From positions 475,606 to 539,605 of the forward strand of contig CANLSF010000006.1 of NCBI GenBank assembly GCA_947493695.1: a stretch of 64,000 nucleotides of DNA, written 5' to 3'. Position 1 is the stretch's first letter. Each line of letters starts with the position of its first letter. Below the pieces are notes generated by a model. It had not been told where the DNA came from and ran no database searches. It saw only the letters and a list, made by a program, of their open reading frames with translations. Position numbers and translations under genes: made by a program. This document shows positions 36,216 through 45,775 of this stretch, piece after piece. Source of the stretch: an uncultured Kiloniellaceae bacterium. Lineage in GTDB: Bacteria; Pseudomonadota; Alphaproteobacteria; Kiloniellales; Kiloniellaceae.

Positions 36216-39179
36216 ATGGCAAAGCGTATGTTAATCGATGCCACCCACCCGGAAGAGACGCGGGTGGTGGTTCACAATGGTTCTCGTCTCGAAGAGTTCG
36301 ATTACGAAACAGTCTCTAAAAAGCAGCTCAAAGGAAATATCTACCTCGCAAAGATCACGCGGGTAGAACCTTCGCTTCAGGCCGCTTTCGTAGAATACGG
36401 CGGAAACCGCCACGGTTTCCTTCCGTTCAGTGAAATTCACCCCGACTATTATCGGATCCCCATCGCCGACCGCGAAGCTCTGCTGGCTGAGGAAAAAGCT
36501 CTCAAGTCATCGGTCCGATCGGACGACGACGCAGACGAAAATCCTGCAGATAGCTCGGCCACCGAAGATCAAGCCGCTGAAGGTGAATCGGAAAACGCCG
36601 AAACTGAAGCTCAGACCGCGGAGGCCGGAGAAGCACCCGAATCTGAGGCAATTGCTGCAGAGGCTGCTGAGGCAGAGGCGTCCGATGCCGAAAACGGCGA
36701 GACGGCCGCTTCTGACGAAGATCCGGCCATCGAGCAGGATGACACCGTCGAGGAGATCGAGGGTGAAACCAGCGTCGATACACTGAGCGAAGATGACGAC
36801 GACGAAGTTGTACAGCGCAGCCGCGCCAAGCTGCTCCGCAAGTACAAGATCCAGGAAGTCATCAAACGCCGTCAGGTCATTCTGGTGCAGGTGTCCAAGG
36901 AAGAACGCGGGAACAAGGGCGCGGCCCTGACGACCTATCTTTCCCTGGCCGGACGCTATTGTGTCCTGATGCCCAACACCAACAAAGGTGGCGGCATCAG
37001 CCGGAAGATCAGCAATGCTGGCGACCGCCGGCGCTTGAAGGAGATCCTGGGCGAACTCAAGATTCCCGAGGGCATTGCCGTCATCGTCCGTACGGCCGGC
37101 AGTCAGCGCAACAAGACCGAAATCCGCCGCGATTACGAATATCTGATGCGTCTGTGGAACGAGATCCGCGAGCTTACCTTGCGATCCAGTGCGCCTGCCC
37201 TGATTCACGAGGAAGCCAACCTGATCAAGCGGGCCATCCGCGATCTCTACTCCCGTGACATGGAAGACGTTCTGGTCGAAGGCGAGAACAGCTACAAGGC
37301 CGCCAAGAGTTTCATGCGGACCCTGATGCCCAGCCACGCCAAGAAGGTTCAGCTTTACAAAGATCCGGCGATCCCACTGTTTCACCGCTACAAGGTGGAG
37401 AGTCAGCTGGATGCCATCCACAATCCTACGGTTCAGTTGAAATCCGGCGGTTACATCGTCATCAACCCGACGGAAGCTCTGGTCGCGGTCGATGTGAACT
37501 CGGGCAAGGCGACGCGCGAGCGGCATATCGAGGAAACCGCGCTCAAGACCAATGTCGAGGCTGCGGATGAAGTCGCGCGCCAGGTTCGGCTGCGGGATCT
37601 TGCCGGTTTGGTTGTCATCGACTTCATTGATATGGAAGAATCGCGTCACAACCGCGAAGTCGAGCGCAGACTGAAAGAGGCCATGAAGAACGACCGGGCG
37701 CGAATTCAGCTCGGCCGGATCAGCCCCTTTGGTCTTCTGGAGATGTCCCGTCAGCGTCTGCGGCCAAGTCTTGTCGAGAATTCAACACTGATTTGCCCGA
37801 CCTGTCAGGGCGTCGGCACTGTCCGGACCACCGAATCGACCGCTTTGCATGTTCTGAGAGCTGTCGAAGAGGAAGGCATCCGACGGGCGGGCGGCAGCCT
37901 GTTGATCAAGGTTCCGACAGCGGTTGCGCTCTATATGCTGAATCAGAAGCGCGCGCTGCTGATCGACATTGAAGAGCGCTATGGCTTCGAAATCGAGATT
38001 TCGGCAGACAATACTCTGACAGCCCCTGACTACACGCTTGAGCGTGTTGGCGAACAGGGCGAGCGCAGCAATGACAACCGGTCGGAACGTTCCTCTGAAC
38101 GCGCGCCCGAGCGCTCACGGGACCGTGGACGGGATCGCCAGTCTTCGAAGCAGCGTGAAGAAGAAGAGGACCTGCAAACCGAGACATCCGATAGCTCGGA
38201 CGAGTCCGGTGGCGAGCGGAAACGTTCCCGCCGCCGTCGCCGCCGCAAACGCGACGATGAGACGTCGGCCTCGCCAGCGGAGGAGAATGCCGTTGTCGAG
38301 GATAGTGAAGATAACGCGGACGCCGCCGAAGACACCGTAAATGGGGAAAGCGGCGAAAGCGATGACGAGGAAGCCAAGGCCCGCAAGCGCCGTCGCCGCG
38401 GGAAACGCGGTGGACGCAGGCGTTCACGTCGTAAGGAGAACGAGGATGGCGAGACACTCGAGAATGAGAACACCACGGAAGAATCCGCTGATCAGGAGGA
38501 TGCTATTGCTGCCGCTGGAGACTCCGGCGGCGATACTGCGGCAGTTCCTCTAGAGGTTGCCTCTGCAGAGGCGGTTTCTTCAGGAGAAACCGAGACATCG
38601 GAAACTGCTGCTCCTGAGGCCGTAACCCCGGTCAGCGAAACGGAAAGCCCCGCAAGCGAGGCCGGTGAGGCATCAGCTGAAAACGCAGACGACGCACCTG
38701 CTGAGCCCGCTGAAGAGGCACCGAAGCCGAAACGCCGTCGCAGCCGTGCAAAGAAAAGCACCGACGACGATAAGGCAGCGAAAGAGAAGTCGGCTGAAAA
38801 GGTAAGCGCGGAAGAGGCTCCGGCTTCAGAAACCACGCCTGAAGAAGAACCCAAGGCTGAACCAGCTCCGAAGAAACGAGCCAGCCGAAGCCGTGCAACG
38901 ACAACCAAGACTCCACGTACACGAACCCGCAAGCCCGCCGCTGCAAAAGCAAAAGCGGATGCGGTAAGTGAAGACAGCGTTGTCGCCGATACCCGCGTTA
39001 CTGAGCCTGCCGAATTGGTCGCTCAGGAGAGTTCGACGCATGAGCCGGCGTCTGCTCAGACGGCACCAGCTGCCATCTCCGAGCCGGAGCAACCCTCCTC
39101 AGCCGAGCAAGGCGGTGAGAACGCTCCTGATGGCGAGAATGGCGAGAAACGACGTGGCTGGTGGTCACGCTGGGTGTAG
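36216..39179 (+). CDS. rne: Ribonuclease E
   Basis: A 987-residue endoribonuclease, core of the RNA degradosome. The S1 domain near residues 35-210 is split by an acidic Glu/Ala-rich insertion (about 105-200). The DNase-I-like catalytic site has the two Asp motifs VDVNSGKATRE and VVIDFIDME, and the Zn-link is LICPTCQGVGTV. From about residue 615 onward the tail is disordered, alternating Arg-rich blocks (RSRRRRRRKRDD, RKRRRRGKRGG) with Glu/Ala-rich stretches, the usual RNA- and partner-binding scaffold. It ends in GWWSRWV. GGAG lies about 10 nt before the ATG. Confidence 0.96.
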   Translation: MAKRMLIDATHPEETRVVVHNGSRLEEFDYETVSKKQLKGNIYLAKITRVEPSLQAAFVEYGGNRHGFLPFSEIHPDYYRIPIADREALLAEEKALKSSVRSDDDADENPADSSATEDQAAEGESENAETEAQTAEAGEAPESEAIAAEAAEAEASDAENGETAASDEDPAIEQDDTVEEIEGETSVDTLSEDDDDEVVQRSRAKLLRKYKIQEVIKRRQVILVQVSKEERGNKGAALTTYLSLAGRYCVLMPNTNKGGGISRKISNAGDRRRLKEILGELKIPEGIAVIVRTAGSQRNKTEIRRDYEYLMRLWNEIRELTLRSSAPALIHEEANLIKRAIRDLYSRDMEDVLVEGENSYKAAKSFMRTLMPSHAKKVQLYKDPAIPLFHRYKVESQLDAIHNPTVQLKSGGYIVINPTEALVAVDVNSGKATRERHIEETALKTNVEAADEVARQVRLRDLAGLVVIDFIDMEESRHNREVERRLKEAMKNDRARIQLGRISPFGLLEMSRQRLRPSLVENSTLICPTCQGVGTVRTTESTALHVLRAVEEEGIRRAGGSLLIKVPTAVALYMLNQKRALLIDIEERYGFEIEISADNTLTAPDYTLERVGEQGERSNDNRSERSSERAPERSRDRGRDRQSSKQREEEEDLQTETSDSSDESGGERKRSRRRRRRKRDDETSASPAEENAVVEDSEDNADAAEDTVNGESGESDDEEAKARKRRRRGKRGGRRRSRRKENEDGETLENENTTEESADQEDAIAAAGDSGGDTAAVPLEVASAEAVSSGETETSETAAPEAVTPVSETESPASEAGEASAENADDAPAEPAEEAPKPKRRRSRAKKSTDDDKAAKEKSAEKVSAEEAPASETTPEEEPKAEPAPKKRASRSRATTTKTPRTRTRKPAAAKAKADAVSEDSVVADTRVTEPAELVAQESSTHEPASAQTAPAAISEPEQPSSAEQGGENAPDGENGEKRRGWWSRWV

Positions 39180-39247
39180 AACCCGGGCCTTTCGCTAAGG
39201 CCTGAAGAGACCAGTATCCTTCAACCACTGATCACTGGTTGAACCTC

Positions 39248-39295
39248 AAAAAAAGCTCCGCTCCGGGTATGGAATCCTGAAGCGGAGCTTTTTTA
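39248..39295. terminator. Bidirectional intrinsic terminator between rne and the aminotransferase
   Basis: AAGCTCCGCT (39253-39262) pairs with AGCGGAGCTT (39281-39290), flanked by A-runs on the left and T-runs on the right, so it can stop transcription from both converging genes. A second small repeat (CAACCA...TGGTTG) lies at 39222-39241. Confidence 0.88.
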
Positions 39296-39338
39296 TTGAG
39301 TGATGTCTCCAGACAGCAGCCGGAACACAGCCTCGGTT

Positions 39339-40484
39339 TTAGACCCAGGCCTGCAGACGCTTGGCGGCCTCGGCAATGTCGGCTTCCGGCCCGGCAAAGG
39401 AAAACCGCAGGAAATGATGCCCGCGCGCCGGATCAAAATCGACGCCAGGAGTCGCCGCAATCCCGGTCTCGGCCAGCATCCGACGGCAGTAGGCTTCGCT
39501 GTCGTCCGTCAAATCCGACACATCGGCATAAATGTAAAACGCACCATCGGCAGGCGCCATCGTCGAAAACCCGGCCCTGGGCAGCTCCGCCAGCAACAGC
39601 TCCCGGTTCCGGGCATAGGTCGCAACATACCCATCCAGGACATCGCCACAGTCGAACGCGGCCTCGCCTGCTGTTTGAGATAATGCAGGCGCAGAGATAA
39701 AGAGATTCTGTGCCAGACACTCGGCGGGACGCAGCAGGTCCTCCGGCAGCAGCATCCAGCCAAGACGCCATCCGGTCATCGAAAAATACTTGGAAAAGCT
39801 ATTGATAATAATAGCATCGGGGCTGTGCGCGAGGGCGGTTACGGCCCGGCGACCATAGCTGATACCGTGATAGATCTCATCGGAGATCAGGCGGATGTCG
39901 TTCGCGGTGCAGTAGTCTACGAGGGTTGCGAGCTCCGCATCGTCGAGCATGGTGCCGGCCGGATTTGACGGACTGGCCACAATCAGGCCATCAAGCTTGC
40001 CTGCCCGCTCCAGAAGCCCGACTGTCGGCTGAAAGCGATGCTCCAGTTCACTGGGTAAGAGAACCGCCTCAACACCAAGAGCCTCCAGAATGTTCCGATA
40101 AGCCGGATAGGCCGGCGCTGCCAGAGCAACCCGGTCTCCCGGATCAAAGGCTGCCAGAAAACTCAGCAGGAACCCGCCGGACGATCCCGTCGTAACCATG
40201 ACTCTTTCGGGATCGACTGAAAGATCGTACTGCTCCTGATAGTGGCGCGCGATGCGCGCCCTCAGGCTCGCGGTGCCGCGGGCGTCTGTGTAGCCGATCA
40301 GATCCTGATCCAGTGCGGTCTTGGCCGCATCGATGACTTTTTGCGGCGCCGGTGTTCCCGGTTGCCCGACCTCCAGGTGCAGGACGTGAGCGCCTTCAGC
40401 CTCACGGCGGGCTGCCGCTCGCATGACGTCCATCACGATGAAGGGCGAAACCGCTCGCCCGCGGGAAGCCACCTTCAACACCAT
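39339..40484 (-). CDS. Class I PLP-dependent aminotransferase
   Basis: A 381-residue fold-type I aminotransferase. The PLP Lys lies in NSFSKYFSMTGWRLGW, the cofactor Asp/Tyr in LISDEIYHGISYG, and the substrate carboxylate Arg in the C-terminal FLRFSFAG segment. TTGSSGGFLL and APAYPAYRNILEA fit the aspartate/aromatic aminotransferase group. The amino-group donor and acceptor cannot be deduced. Confidence 0.9.
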   Translation of the reverse strand: MVLKVASRGRAVSPFIVMDVMRAAARREAEGAHVLHLEVGQPGTPAPQKVIDAAKTALDQDLIGYTDARGTASLRARIARHYQEQYDLSVDPERVMVTTGSSGGFLLSFLAAFDPGDRVALAAPAYPAYRNILEALGVEAVLLPSELEHRFQPTVGLLERAGKLDGLIVASPSNPAGTMLDDAELATLVDYCTANDIRLISDEIYHGISYGRRAVTALAHSPDAIIINSFSKYFSMTGWRLGWMLLPEDLLRPAECLAQNLFISAPALSQTAGEAAFDCGDVLDGYVATYARNRELLLAELPRAGFSTMAPADGAFYIYADVSDLTDDSEAYCRRMLAETGIAATPGVDFDPARGHHFLRFSFAGPEADIAEAAKRLQAWV

Positions 40485-40550
40485 CTTTTCCTCGCAAATT
40501 TCAGTCTGACGCAGGTTTACGACGAGAGCTTCAATCTGAACGGAGCCGGG

Positions 40551-42230
40551 TTACTGAACAAGGCTGGACAGTCCGTGCCCGCGCGGATCAGCCTGGACTT
40601 CGCAAGCGCCGGGCGATTCCACAATACCCTTTGGGCAATAGATCGCGTTTGCCTGCCCAATCTGCGGAACAGACTGCATGCTATGGCCTTTGGCTTGCAA
40701 ATCAGCCACCGCGGCACTGCCTTCCTCGTGGAAGGTTACATCGGGCGCTCCGCCATGGTGAATGCGGGGCTCGGACATAGAAGTCGTCAGGCCTTTATCT
40801 GTGGTCAGACTGTCGAGCATGAGACGCACCAGCGACGTCGAAGCTGCTGCACCGCCGCTCGAAGATCCCAGAAACCTTAGAACACCGGTGTTTGTGTTGG
40901 CGACGATCACGGTGCTCAGAGTGTCACCGCCATCAAAAAGGGCACGGCGAGGCGCAGGAAGCAGCACACCGGTCCCAGGTGCCACCCGTCCGGACCCGAA
41001 GAGACCATTCATGGTGAAACTGCAGGAAACCCCGTTCCCGTACTTATCGCCGATCACAAACCCTGCAGCTCCGGGGTCACCGGGGGCAGTCCCGGGCTCC
41101 GGGGAAAGCTGGCTTGCGGGCGTATGACGCGCAGAATCGAAGTTTGCCATCACCGCTTCCGCCCTTGCCTCACTCAGCAGCACTTCCAGGTCCTCGGAAG
41201 AACCCCCATCGGGCTCGATCCAGGCTGTTCGTTGGGAGAAGGCGCGCATCGAGGCTTCGGCAAAAAGATGCGCTTGCTGGTCCACACCGGCATCGCCGTA
41301 GTCTTCCGCAGCAGTCAGCATCTGCCACATCTGAGCGGTCACTATGCCACCGGCCGCGGGCGGTGTTGAGAAGTAGGCAACGTCCGAGTTTACCGGGAAT
41401 GTGGCAGCAGGACGGATGCTGGGAAGGCTGTTTCTGATATCCTCGACGGTTAGCGGAAGGCCTGCGCTCGTCGAGGCTTCGGCAAGTCGGCTTGCAAAGT
41501 CACCGCCATAAAAGTACGCCGCGCCACGCTGGCGGACGCCGGCAAGGACCGCCGAAAGCTCGGTTTGGGCAAGAGTGTTCCCCTCGCGCGCCAGATTGCC
41601 GTCCGATACCTCGAACCGGCGTCTGAGGTCAGGGACGCGCTGCAGTGCCTGGCCGGCAACCGCGAGATCCCGGGCGAATGCGCGGCTGACAGCGTGCCCG
41701 AAGCGGGCATAACCCTCGGCAGGCGAAATCATCTGAGCCCAGCGCAGGGTTCCGTAACGGGCGTGCAGGGCCGCGAGGCCGCGTACATTCCCGGGCACCA
41801 TGCCGCCGGAGGCGCTCTGACGGGGCAGGAACTCGAAGACCTCGCCGGACATGTTGGGCGCGTCGAAGTAGACGCATACACCGCCACCGCCGATCCCGGC
41901 GCGCGATGGCATGGTCACAGCCATGGTGAAATACATTGCGACGGCGGCATCAGCTACTGTGCCGCCATTTCCGAGCACATCACGCCCGACAATCACCGCC
42001 CGGGGTTCATCGCCTGCGATCAGGCCTGCAAAGCCATCGACAGGCGCGAACACGCCCCCGGGTTCAGGCGTACTTTCGCACGCGGACAGCAACAGCAACG
42101 CGCTGCCGGCAAGAAAATGCCGTTTTCTGACGCCGAAACACAGCGATTTGAACGATTTCAGGGTGGTAAGTGCGCCTGAAAGGATTCCTTGCGCCTTGCC
42201 GATGCAGGCGTTTGCTGAAACTATATTCAC
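40551..42230 (-). CDS. Gamma-glutamyltransferase-like lipoprotein, probably inactive
   Basis: About 559 residues of the GGT family fold, exported as a lipoprotein: RKRHFLAGSALLLLSAC ends in a lipobox Cys. GIGGGGVCVYFDA is the conserved large-subunit motif and SSSGGAAAS resembles the GGT glycine loop. The autocleavage and catalytic Thr should open the small subunit in TTHxSVVDxxGN. Here the site reads AAGFVIGDKYGNG (Ala388-Ala389-Gly390), so self-processing and catalysis should fail. Start is uncertain; GTG at 42228-42230 avoids overlap with the divergent peptidase gene. Function is probably binding or structural (inference). Confidence 0.8.
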   Translation of the reverse strand: MNIVSANACIGKAQGILSGALTTLKSFKSLCFGVRKRHFLAGSALLLLSACESTPEPGGVFAPVDGFAGLIAGDEPRAVIVGRDVLGNGGTVADAAVAMYFTMAVTMPSRAGIGGGGVCVYFDAPNMSGEVFEFLPRQSASGGMVPGNVRGLAALHARYGTLRWAQMISPAEGYARFGHAVSRAFARDLAVAGQALQRVPDLRRRFEVSDGNLAREGNTLAQTELSAVLAGVRQRGAAYFYGGDFASRLAEASTSAGLPLTVEDIRNSLPSIRPAATFPVNSDVAYFSTPPAAGGIVTAQMWQMLTAAEDYGDAGVDQQAHLFAEASMRAFSQRTAWIEPDGGSSEDLEVLLSEARAEAVMANFDSARHTPASQLSPEPGTAPGDPGAAGFVIGDKYGNGVSCSFTMNGLFGSGRVAPGTGVLLPAPRRALFDGGDTLSTVIVANTNTGVLRFLGSSSGGAAASTSLVRLMLDSLTTDKGLTTSMSEPRIHHGGAPDVTFHEEGSAAVADLQAKGHSMQSVPQIGQANAIYCPKGIVESPGACEVQADPRGHGLSSLVQ

Positions 42231-42336
42231 GATGACCTGATAAATCTGTGGATCTAAGTTGGGATCTTGTGGAGCGCCTCGTTGAATCGCTCGAACACCG
42301 ACCCTAGGTTTACCTTTTGATGTCGAGACCTGATTT

Positions 42337-43695
42337 GTGATCAAACGTAGCTTCTCCAACTTCGCGGCTGTCGCGGTTATCCTCGCCCTTTTGGCGCCGG
42401 CACCGCTGTACGCCCAGGGTTTGAGACTGGTTCGCGACGCGGAAATCGAAACTACCATTCGAATCTACTCTACGCCACTATTCCAAGCAGCAGGCATCAG
42501 TCCACAATCCGTGCGCATCTTTCTGGTCAATGATGACTCTCTCAACGCCTTTGTAACCACGGGCAACCGGATGTTTATCAACACCGGCCTTCTCATCAAG
42601 GCAGAGAGTCCTTTGGCAGTTATCGGTGTGATCGCGCATGAAACCGGTCATATGGCGGGCGGGCATGTGGCCATCCGCGGCAAAAGCATCGAAAACGCTC
42701 AATCCACCATCATTGCAAGTTATCTGTTGGGCATTGGCGCAGCGCTGGCCACGGGCCGTGGCGAGGCGGCATCGGCCATCATTAGTGGCGGCCAGGATAT
42801 CGCGCTCAAAGGCTTTTTGGGATACAGCCGCAGCCAGGAGTCAGCTGCGGATCAGGCCGGCATCCGCCTGCTTGAGGCCACAAAGCTCTCGCCCCAAGGC
42901 CTGCTCGATTTCATGGGCGTGCTGCGCGGTCAGGAAGTTTTGCTGGCAACGAGCCAGGACCCCTACCTGCGCACCCATCCTTTGACGCAGGAACGGATCA
43001 GTTTCCTCGAAAACGCCGTCAGCCAGTCGCCCTATAAAGATGCACCTGCCCCCAAAGAACTTGAAAGGCTGCACGCAAGGGTAAAGGCAAAGCTGATCGG
43101 CTTCCTGTGGCCTATTTCACGGGTCTTTCAGTCGTATCCCGAGGATGACGACTCCCTGGAAAGCCGCTACGCGCGGGCCATCGCGCACTACCGCGAAGCC
43201 GAGCTTGATATTGCGCTGCCATTAATCGACGACCTGATCGCAGAGCATCCTGACGATCCCTACTTTTATGAGCTTAAGGGGCAGATGCTCTACGAAAATG
43301 CACGTGGAGTGGAAGCGCTGCCAGCCTTTCAAAAGGCAACCGAACTACGGCCGGATTCGCCGCAGCTGCATTTCGCGCTCGCCCAGGCGCAGATCGAAGC
43401 CAATACAGCGGCGTTGGACCAGAAGGCGCTCGACAACCTCAAGTTCACACTGCAGCACGAACCGAACAATTCTTCCGCCTGGCGCCTCTCGGCCATCGCC
43501 TATGGCCGCAGTGGCGACACCGGCATGACGGCCCTTGCCCTCTCAGAGGCGGCCTTGGCACGTGGACAGGCCCGCGAGTCCTTGCAACATGCCCGCCGTG
43601 CCGTGAAGATTCTGCCGAAAGATACCCCCAGCTCGCTGCGAGCCCAGGACATTGAAGGCCTGGCCGAGAGGCTGGTCGAGAAACAAAAACGTTGA
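42337..43695 (+). CDS. Periplasmic M48 metallopeptidase with TPR domain (BepA-like)
   Basis: A 452-residue secreted protein starting at GTG. Signal peptide to about residue 26 (APAPLYA-QG), M48 zinc site HETGH in VIAHETGHMAGGH, and the third ligand Glu in SRSQESAADQAG. Four or so TPR-like helical repeats fill the C-terminal half (ARAIAHYREAELDIALP onward). The architecture matches BepA/YfgC, which checks and degrades stalled outer-membrane proteins such as LptD. It is divergent from the GGT-like gene and followed by the DsbA-like gene. Confidence 0.92.
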   Translation: MIKRSFSNFAAVAVILALLAPAPLYAQGLRLVRDAEIETTIRIYSTPLFQAAGISPQSVRIFLVNDDSLNAFVTTGNRMFINTGLLIKAESPLAVIGVIAHETGHMAGGHVAIRGKSIENAQSTIIASYLLGIGAALATGRGEAASAIISGGQDIALKGFLGYSRSQESAADQAGIRLLEATKLSPQGLLDFMGVLRGQEVLLATSQDPYLRTHPLTQERISFLENAVSQSPYKDAPAPKELERLHARVKAKLIGFLWPISRVFQSYPEDDDSLESRYARAIAHYREAELDIALPLIDDLIAEHPDDPYFYELKGQMLYENARGVEALPAFQKATELRPDSPQLHFALAQAQIEANTAALDQKALDNLKFTLQHEPNNSSAWRLSAIAYGRSGDTGMTALALSEAALARGQARESLQHARRAVKILPKDTPSSLRAQDIEGLAERLVEKQKR

Positions 43696-43779
43696 GGACT
43701 GTTGCGGTGAGGGACCGCAGCAACCTTAGCATCCGTAATCAAGAGTGCGACTTTGACAAAAACCGGGAGATATCCTGAC

Positions 43780-44574
43780 GTGTTTCACCAATCCACACGG
43801 GCGGTACGCCGAACGTCCAATATCGCCGTGCATCTGTCGTTACTCATGCTCGGTATGATGCTCCTGGCCTTCCCCGTGAAGGCACAGGACCAGTCGACCG
43901 CAGCAGGCGCCTCCGCCGACGTCGAGAACATTGAAGAGATTGTTCGTGACTATCTCCTGCGCCATCCTGAAGTTCTGGTCGAGGCCCTGACACTCTATGA
44001 ACAACGCCAGACACAGGCAGAAGAGCAACGCCGCCTGACTGCCGTTTCAGACCGCAAAGAAGAACTGGAGAACGACCCCGCTTCTCCTGTTGCCGGCAAT
44101 CCGGACGGAGACGTTGTCGTGGTCGAGTTCTTCGATTATCGCTGCCCTTACTGTCGCCGTTCCGCCGACACACTGGAGACAGCGATGAAAGCAGACGGGA
44201 ATGTCCGTGTGGTGTTCAAGGAATTCCCGATCCTGGGACCGGAATCGGTGGAAGGCGCCAAGGCAGCCCTCGCCGCTGCCAAGCAGGGCAAGTACGAAGC
44301 ATTCCATTTCGCACTGATGCGTGAACCCGGCGATATGAGCGCTGCGCACCTGCGTGCGACGGCAGAAAAGGTCGGAATGGATGCGGACCAGATGGAACAC
44401 GACATGAAGTCGGAAGAAATCACTTCGACCCTGCGCCGTAACTATGCTTTGGCCGAAGAACTTTCTATCCGGGGCACACCTGCCTTCGTGATCGGCGGAA
44501 CTCTGGTACCCGGTGCGGTCAACCTGCAGGAAATGGAACGGCTGATCGCGGAAGCCAGAGCAAAGGCCAGCTGA
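43780..44574 (+). CDS. DsbA-family thiol:disulfide oxidoreductase
   Basis: A 264-residue exported protein with a signal anchor (HLSLLMLGMMLLAFPVKAQD), a helical N-terminal segment, and a DsbA-like thioredoxin fold with CPYC in FFDYRCPYCRRSA and cis-Pro in IRGTPAFVIGG. This layout is that of the Com1/ScsC-like periplasmic oxidase or isomerase group. I prefer GTG 43780, with GGGAG upstream, over TTG 43753. Together with the adjacent M48 peptidase it suggests envelope protein quality control. Confidence 0.9.
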   Translation: MFHQSTRAVRRTSNIAVHLSLLMLGMMLLAFPVKAQDQSTAAGASADVENIEEIVRDYLLRHPEVLVEALTLYEQRQTQAEEQRRLTAVSDRKEELENDPASPVAGNPDGDVVVVEFFDYRCPYCRRSADTLETAMKADGNVRVVFKEFPILGPESVEGAKAALAAAKQGKYEAFHFALMREPGDMSAAHLRATAEKVGMDADQMEHDMKSEEITSTLRRNYALAEELSIRGTPAFVIGGTLVPGAVNLQEMERLIAEARAKAS

Positions 44575-44600
44575 TCAAAATCAATTGAAAAGTGGACATG

Positions 44601-44640
44601 CCCCGGTCTTCTGAGCGCTATCTGTTTCAGGAGACCGGGG
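44601..44640 (+). terminator. Strong hairpin terminator after the DsbA-like gene
   Basis: CCCCGGTCTTCTGA (44601-44614) pairs with TCAGGAGACCGGGG (44627-44640), 14 pairs with one G-U, followed by a T-tract at 44653-44657. The rest of 44575-44853 is AT-richer and probably holds the aroQ promoter, which I could not place. Confidence 0.7.
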
Positions 44641-44853
44641 GATAGTTTGATCGTTTTTCCCTAAGTCAGTGAAAAACGTTATTTTGCTTCTCAAGTCTCT
44701 ATTCTCGAGCCCTTTCCGCGCTTGATCTGAACCAATACCTACGATTGAGCCCTAAAATCTGCTCTAAAAGCGTATATTAAGGTGAACCCCGCATTGCGCG
44801 CTCACGGCGCCGTGTGCTAACGCTTGAAAATCCAAGTCATGCAGGAGCGATAT

Positions 44854-45312
44854 GTGGCCAGCGCGCCGAAAGTCCTGATTCTCAATGGCCCTAACCTGAA
44901 TATGTTAGGCCTTCGCGAGCCGCAAATATACGGGCACACGACCTTGAGCGATATCGAGGATAGCTGCCGGGCACAGGCGTCGGCTTTGGGGCTTGTTGTG
45001 GATTTCCGGCAATCGAACAGCGAGAGCACCCTGATCGATTGGATTCAGGAAGCCCGCAACGATCAGAATGGCCTGATCATCAATCCTGCAGCTTACACAC
45101 ACACTTCGATTGCGATCATGGATGCCCTCAAGGCCGTCGCTTTACCGACCATCGAGGTTCATCTTTCAAACATTCATCAGCGCGAAGCGTTCAGGAACCT
45201 TTCCTACGTCTCGAAAGTCGCTCTGGGTGTCATCTGCGGCTTCGGCGGACAAGGCTACCTGATGGCACTTGACGCAATGGCTAAGCAACTTATCAACCAG
45301 CAAGAAGCATAA
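44854..45312 (+). CDS. aroQ: Type II 3-dehydroquinate dehydratase
   Basis: A 152-residue shikimate-pathway enzyme. [16 protein letters not shown] carries the conserved N-terminal catalytic region with a Tyr in [18 protein letters not shown] and [11 protein letters not shown] complete the site. I chose GTG 44854 because AGGAG ends 6 nt upstream and this gives the family length; TTG 44824 and ATG 44839 lie further up. Its stop overlaps the accB start (TAATG). The aroQ-accB-accC order is common in alphaproteobacteria. Confidence 0.95.
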   Translation: MASAPKVLILNGPNLNMLGLREPQIYGHTTLSDIEDSCRAQASALGLVVDFRQSNSESTLIDWIQEARNDQNGLIINPAAYTHTSIAIMDALKAVALPTIEVHLSNIHQREAFRNLSYVSKVALGVICGFGGQGYLMALDAMAKQLINQQEA

Positions 45313-45758
45313 TGTCGAAATTCGAAATCAACGAAGAAATAATCCGCTCTCTCGCGGGTTTGCTCAATGAAACCGGCCTCAGCGAAATCGAGTACGAGTC
45401 GCAGGGTCACCGCCTCCGCGTCAGCAAGGGCGCGGTCGCTCAGTCCGTTGTGGCAGCGCCTGCGCCAGCAGCTGTGGCAGCCACTCCTGCCCCCGCGGCA
45501 GCAGTCGCCGCTGACCAGCCCCTGGCGGGCGCGGTAAACTCACCAATGGTCGGAACGACGTATCTCGCTGCAGAGCCGTCTGCACCGGCCTTCGTCAAAG
45601 TGGGTGACATGGTGACCGAGGGTCAAACGCTCTTGATCATCGAGGCAATGAAGGTGATGAACGAGTTAAAGTCGCCTCGTTCGGGCAAGATTACACAAAT
45701 CCTCGTCAGCGACGGGCAGCCGGTAGAATTCGGCGAGCCCCTGCTGGCCATTGAATAG
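45312..45758 (+). CDS. accB: Biotin carboxyl carrier protein of acetyl-CoA carboxylase
   Basis: A 148-residue carrier. N-terminal segment, then an Ala/Pro-rich linker (about residues 45-70), then the biotinyl domain with the modified Lys in EAMKVMNE. It carries carboxybiotin between AccC and the carboxyltransferase for malonyl-CoA synthesis. It shares one base with aroQ and is followed by accC after 17 bp. Confidence 0.96.
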   Translation: MSKFEINEEIIRSLAGLLNETGLSEIEYESQGHRLRVSKGAVAQSVVAAPAPAAVAATPAPAAAVAADQPLAGAVNSPMVGTTYLAAEPSAPAFVKVGDMVTEGQTLLIIEAMKVMNELKSPRSGKITQILVSDGQPVEFGEPLLAIE

Positions 45759-45775
45759 AGACGGGCTAAAGCCCC

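Noticed and set aside
36540..36780. Acidic repeat in rne as a mobile or repeat insertion
   Set aside because: Glu/Ala-rich insertions in this part of the S1 domain are common in alphaproteobacterial RNase E, and the frame is intact.
36507..37649. A 380-codon open frame on the minus strand inside rne
   Set aside because: It is wholly antisense to conserved RNase E domains and has no recognisable domain; GC-skewed codon use creates such open frames.
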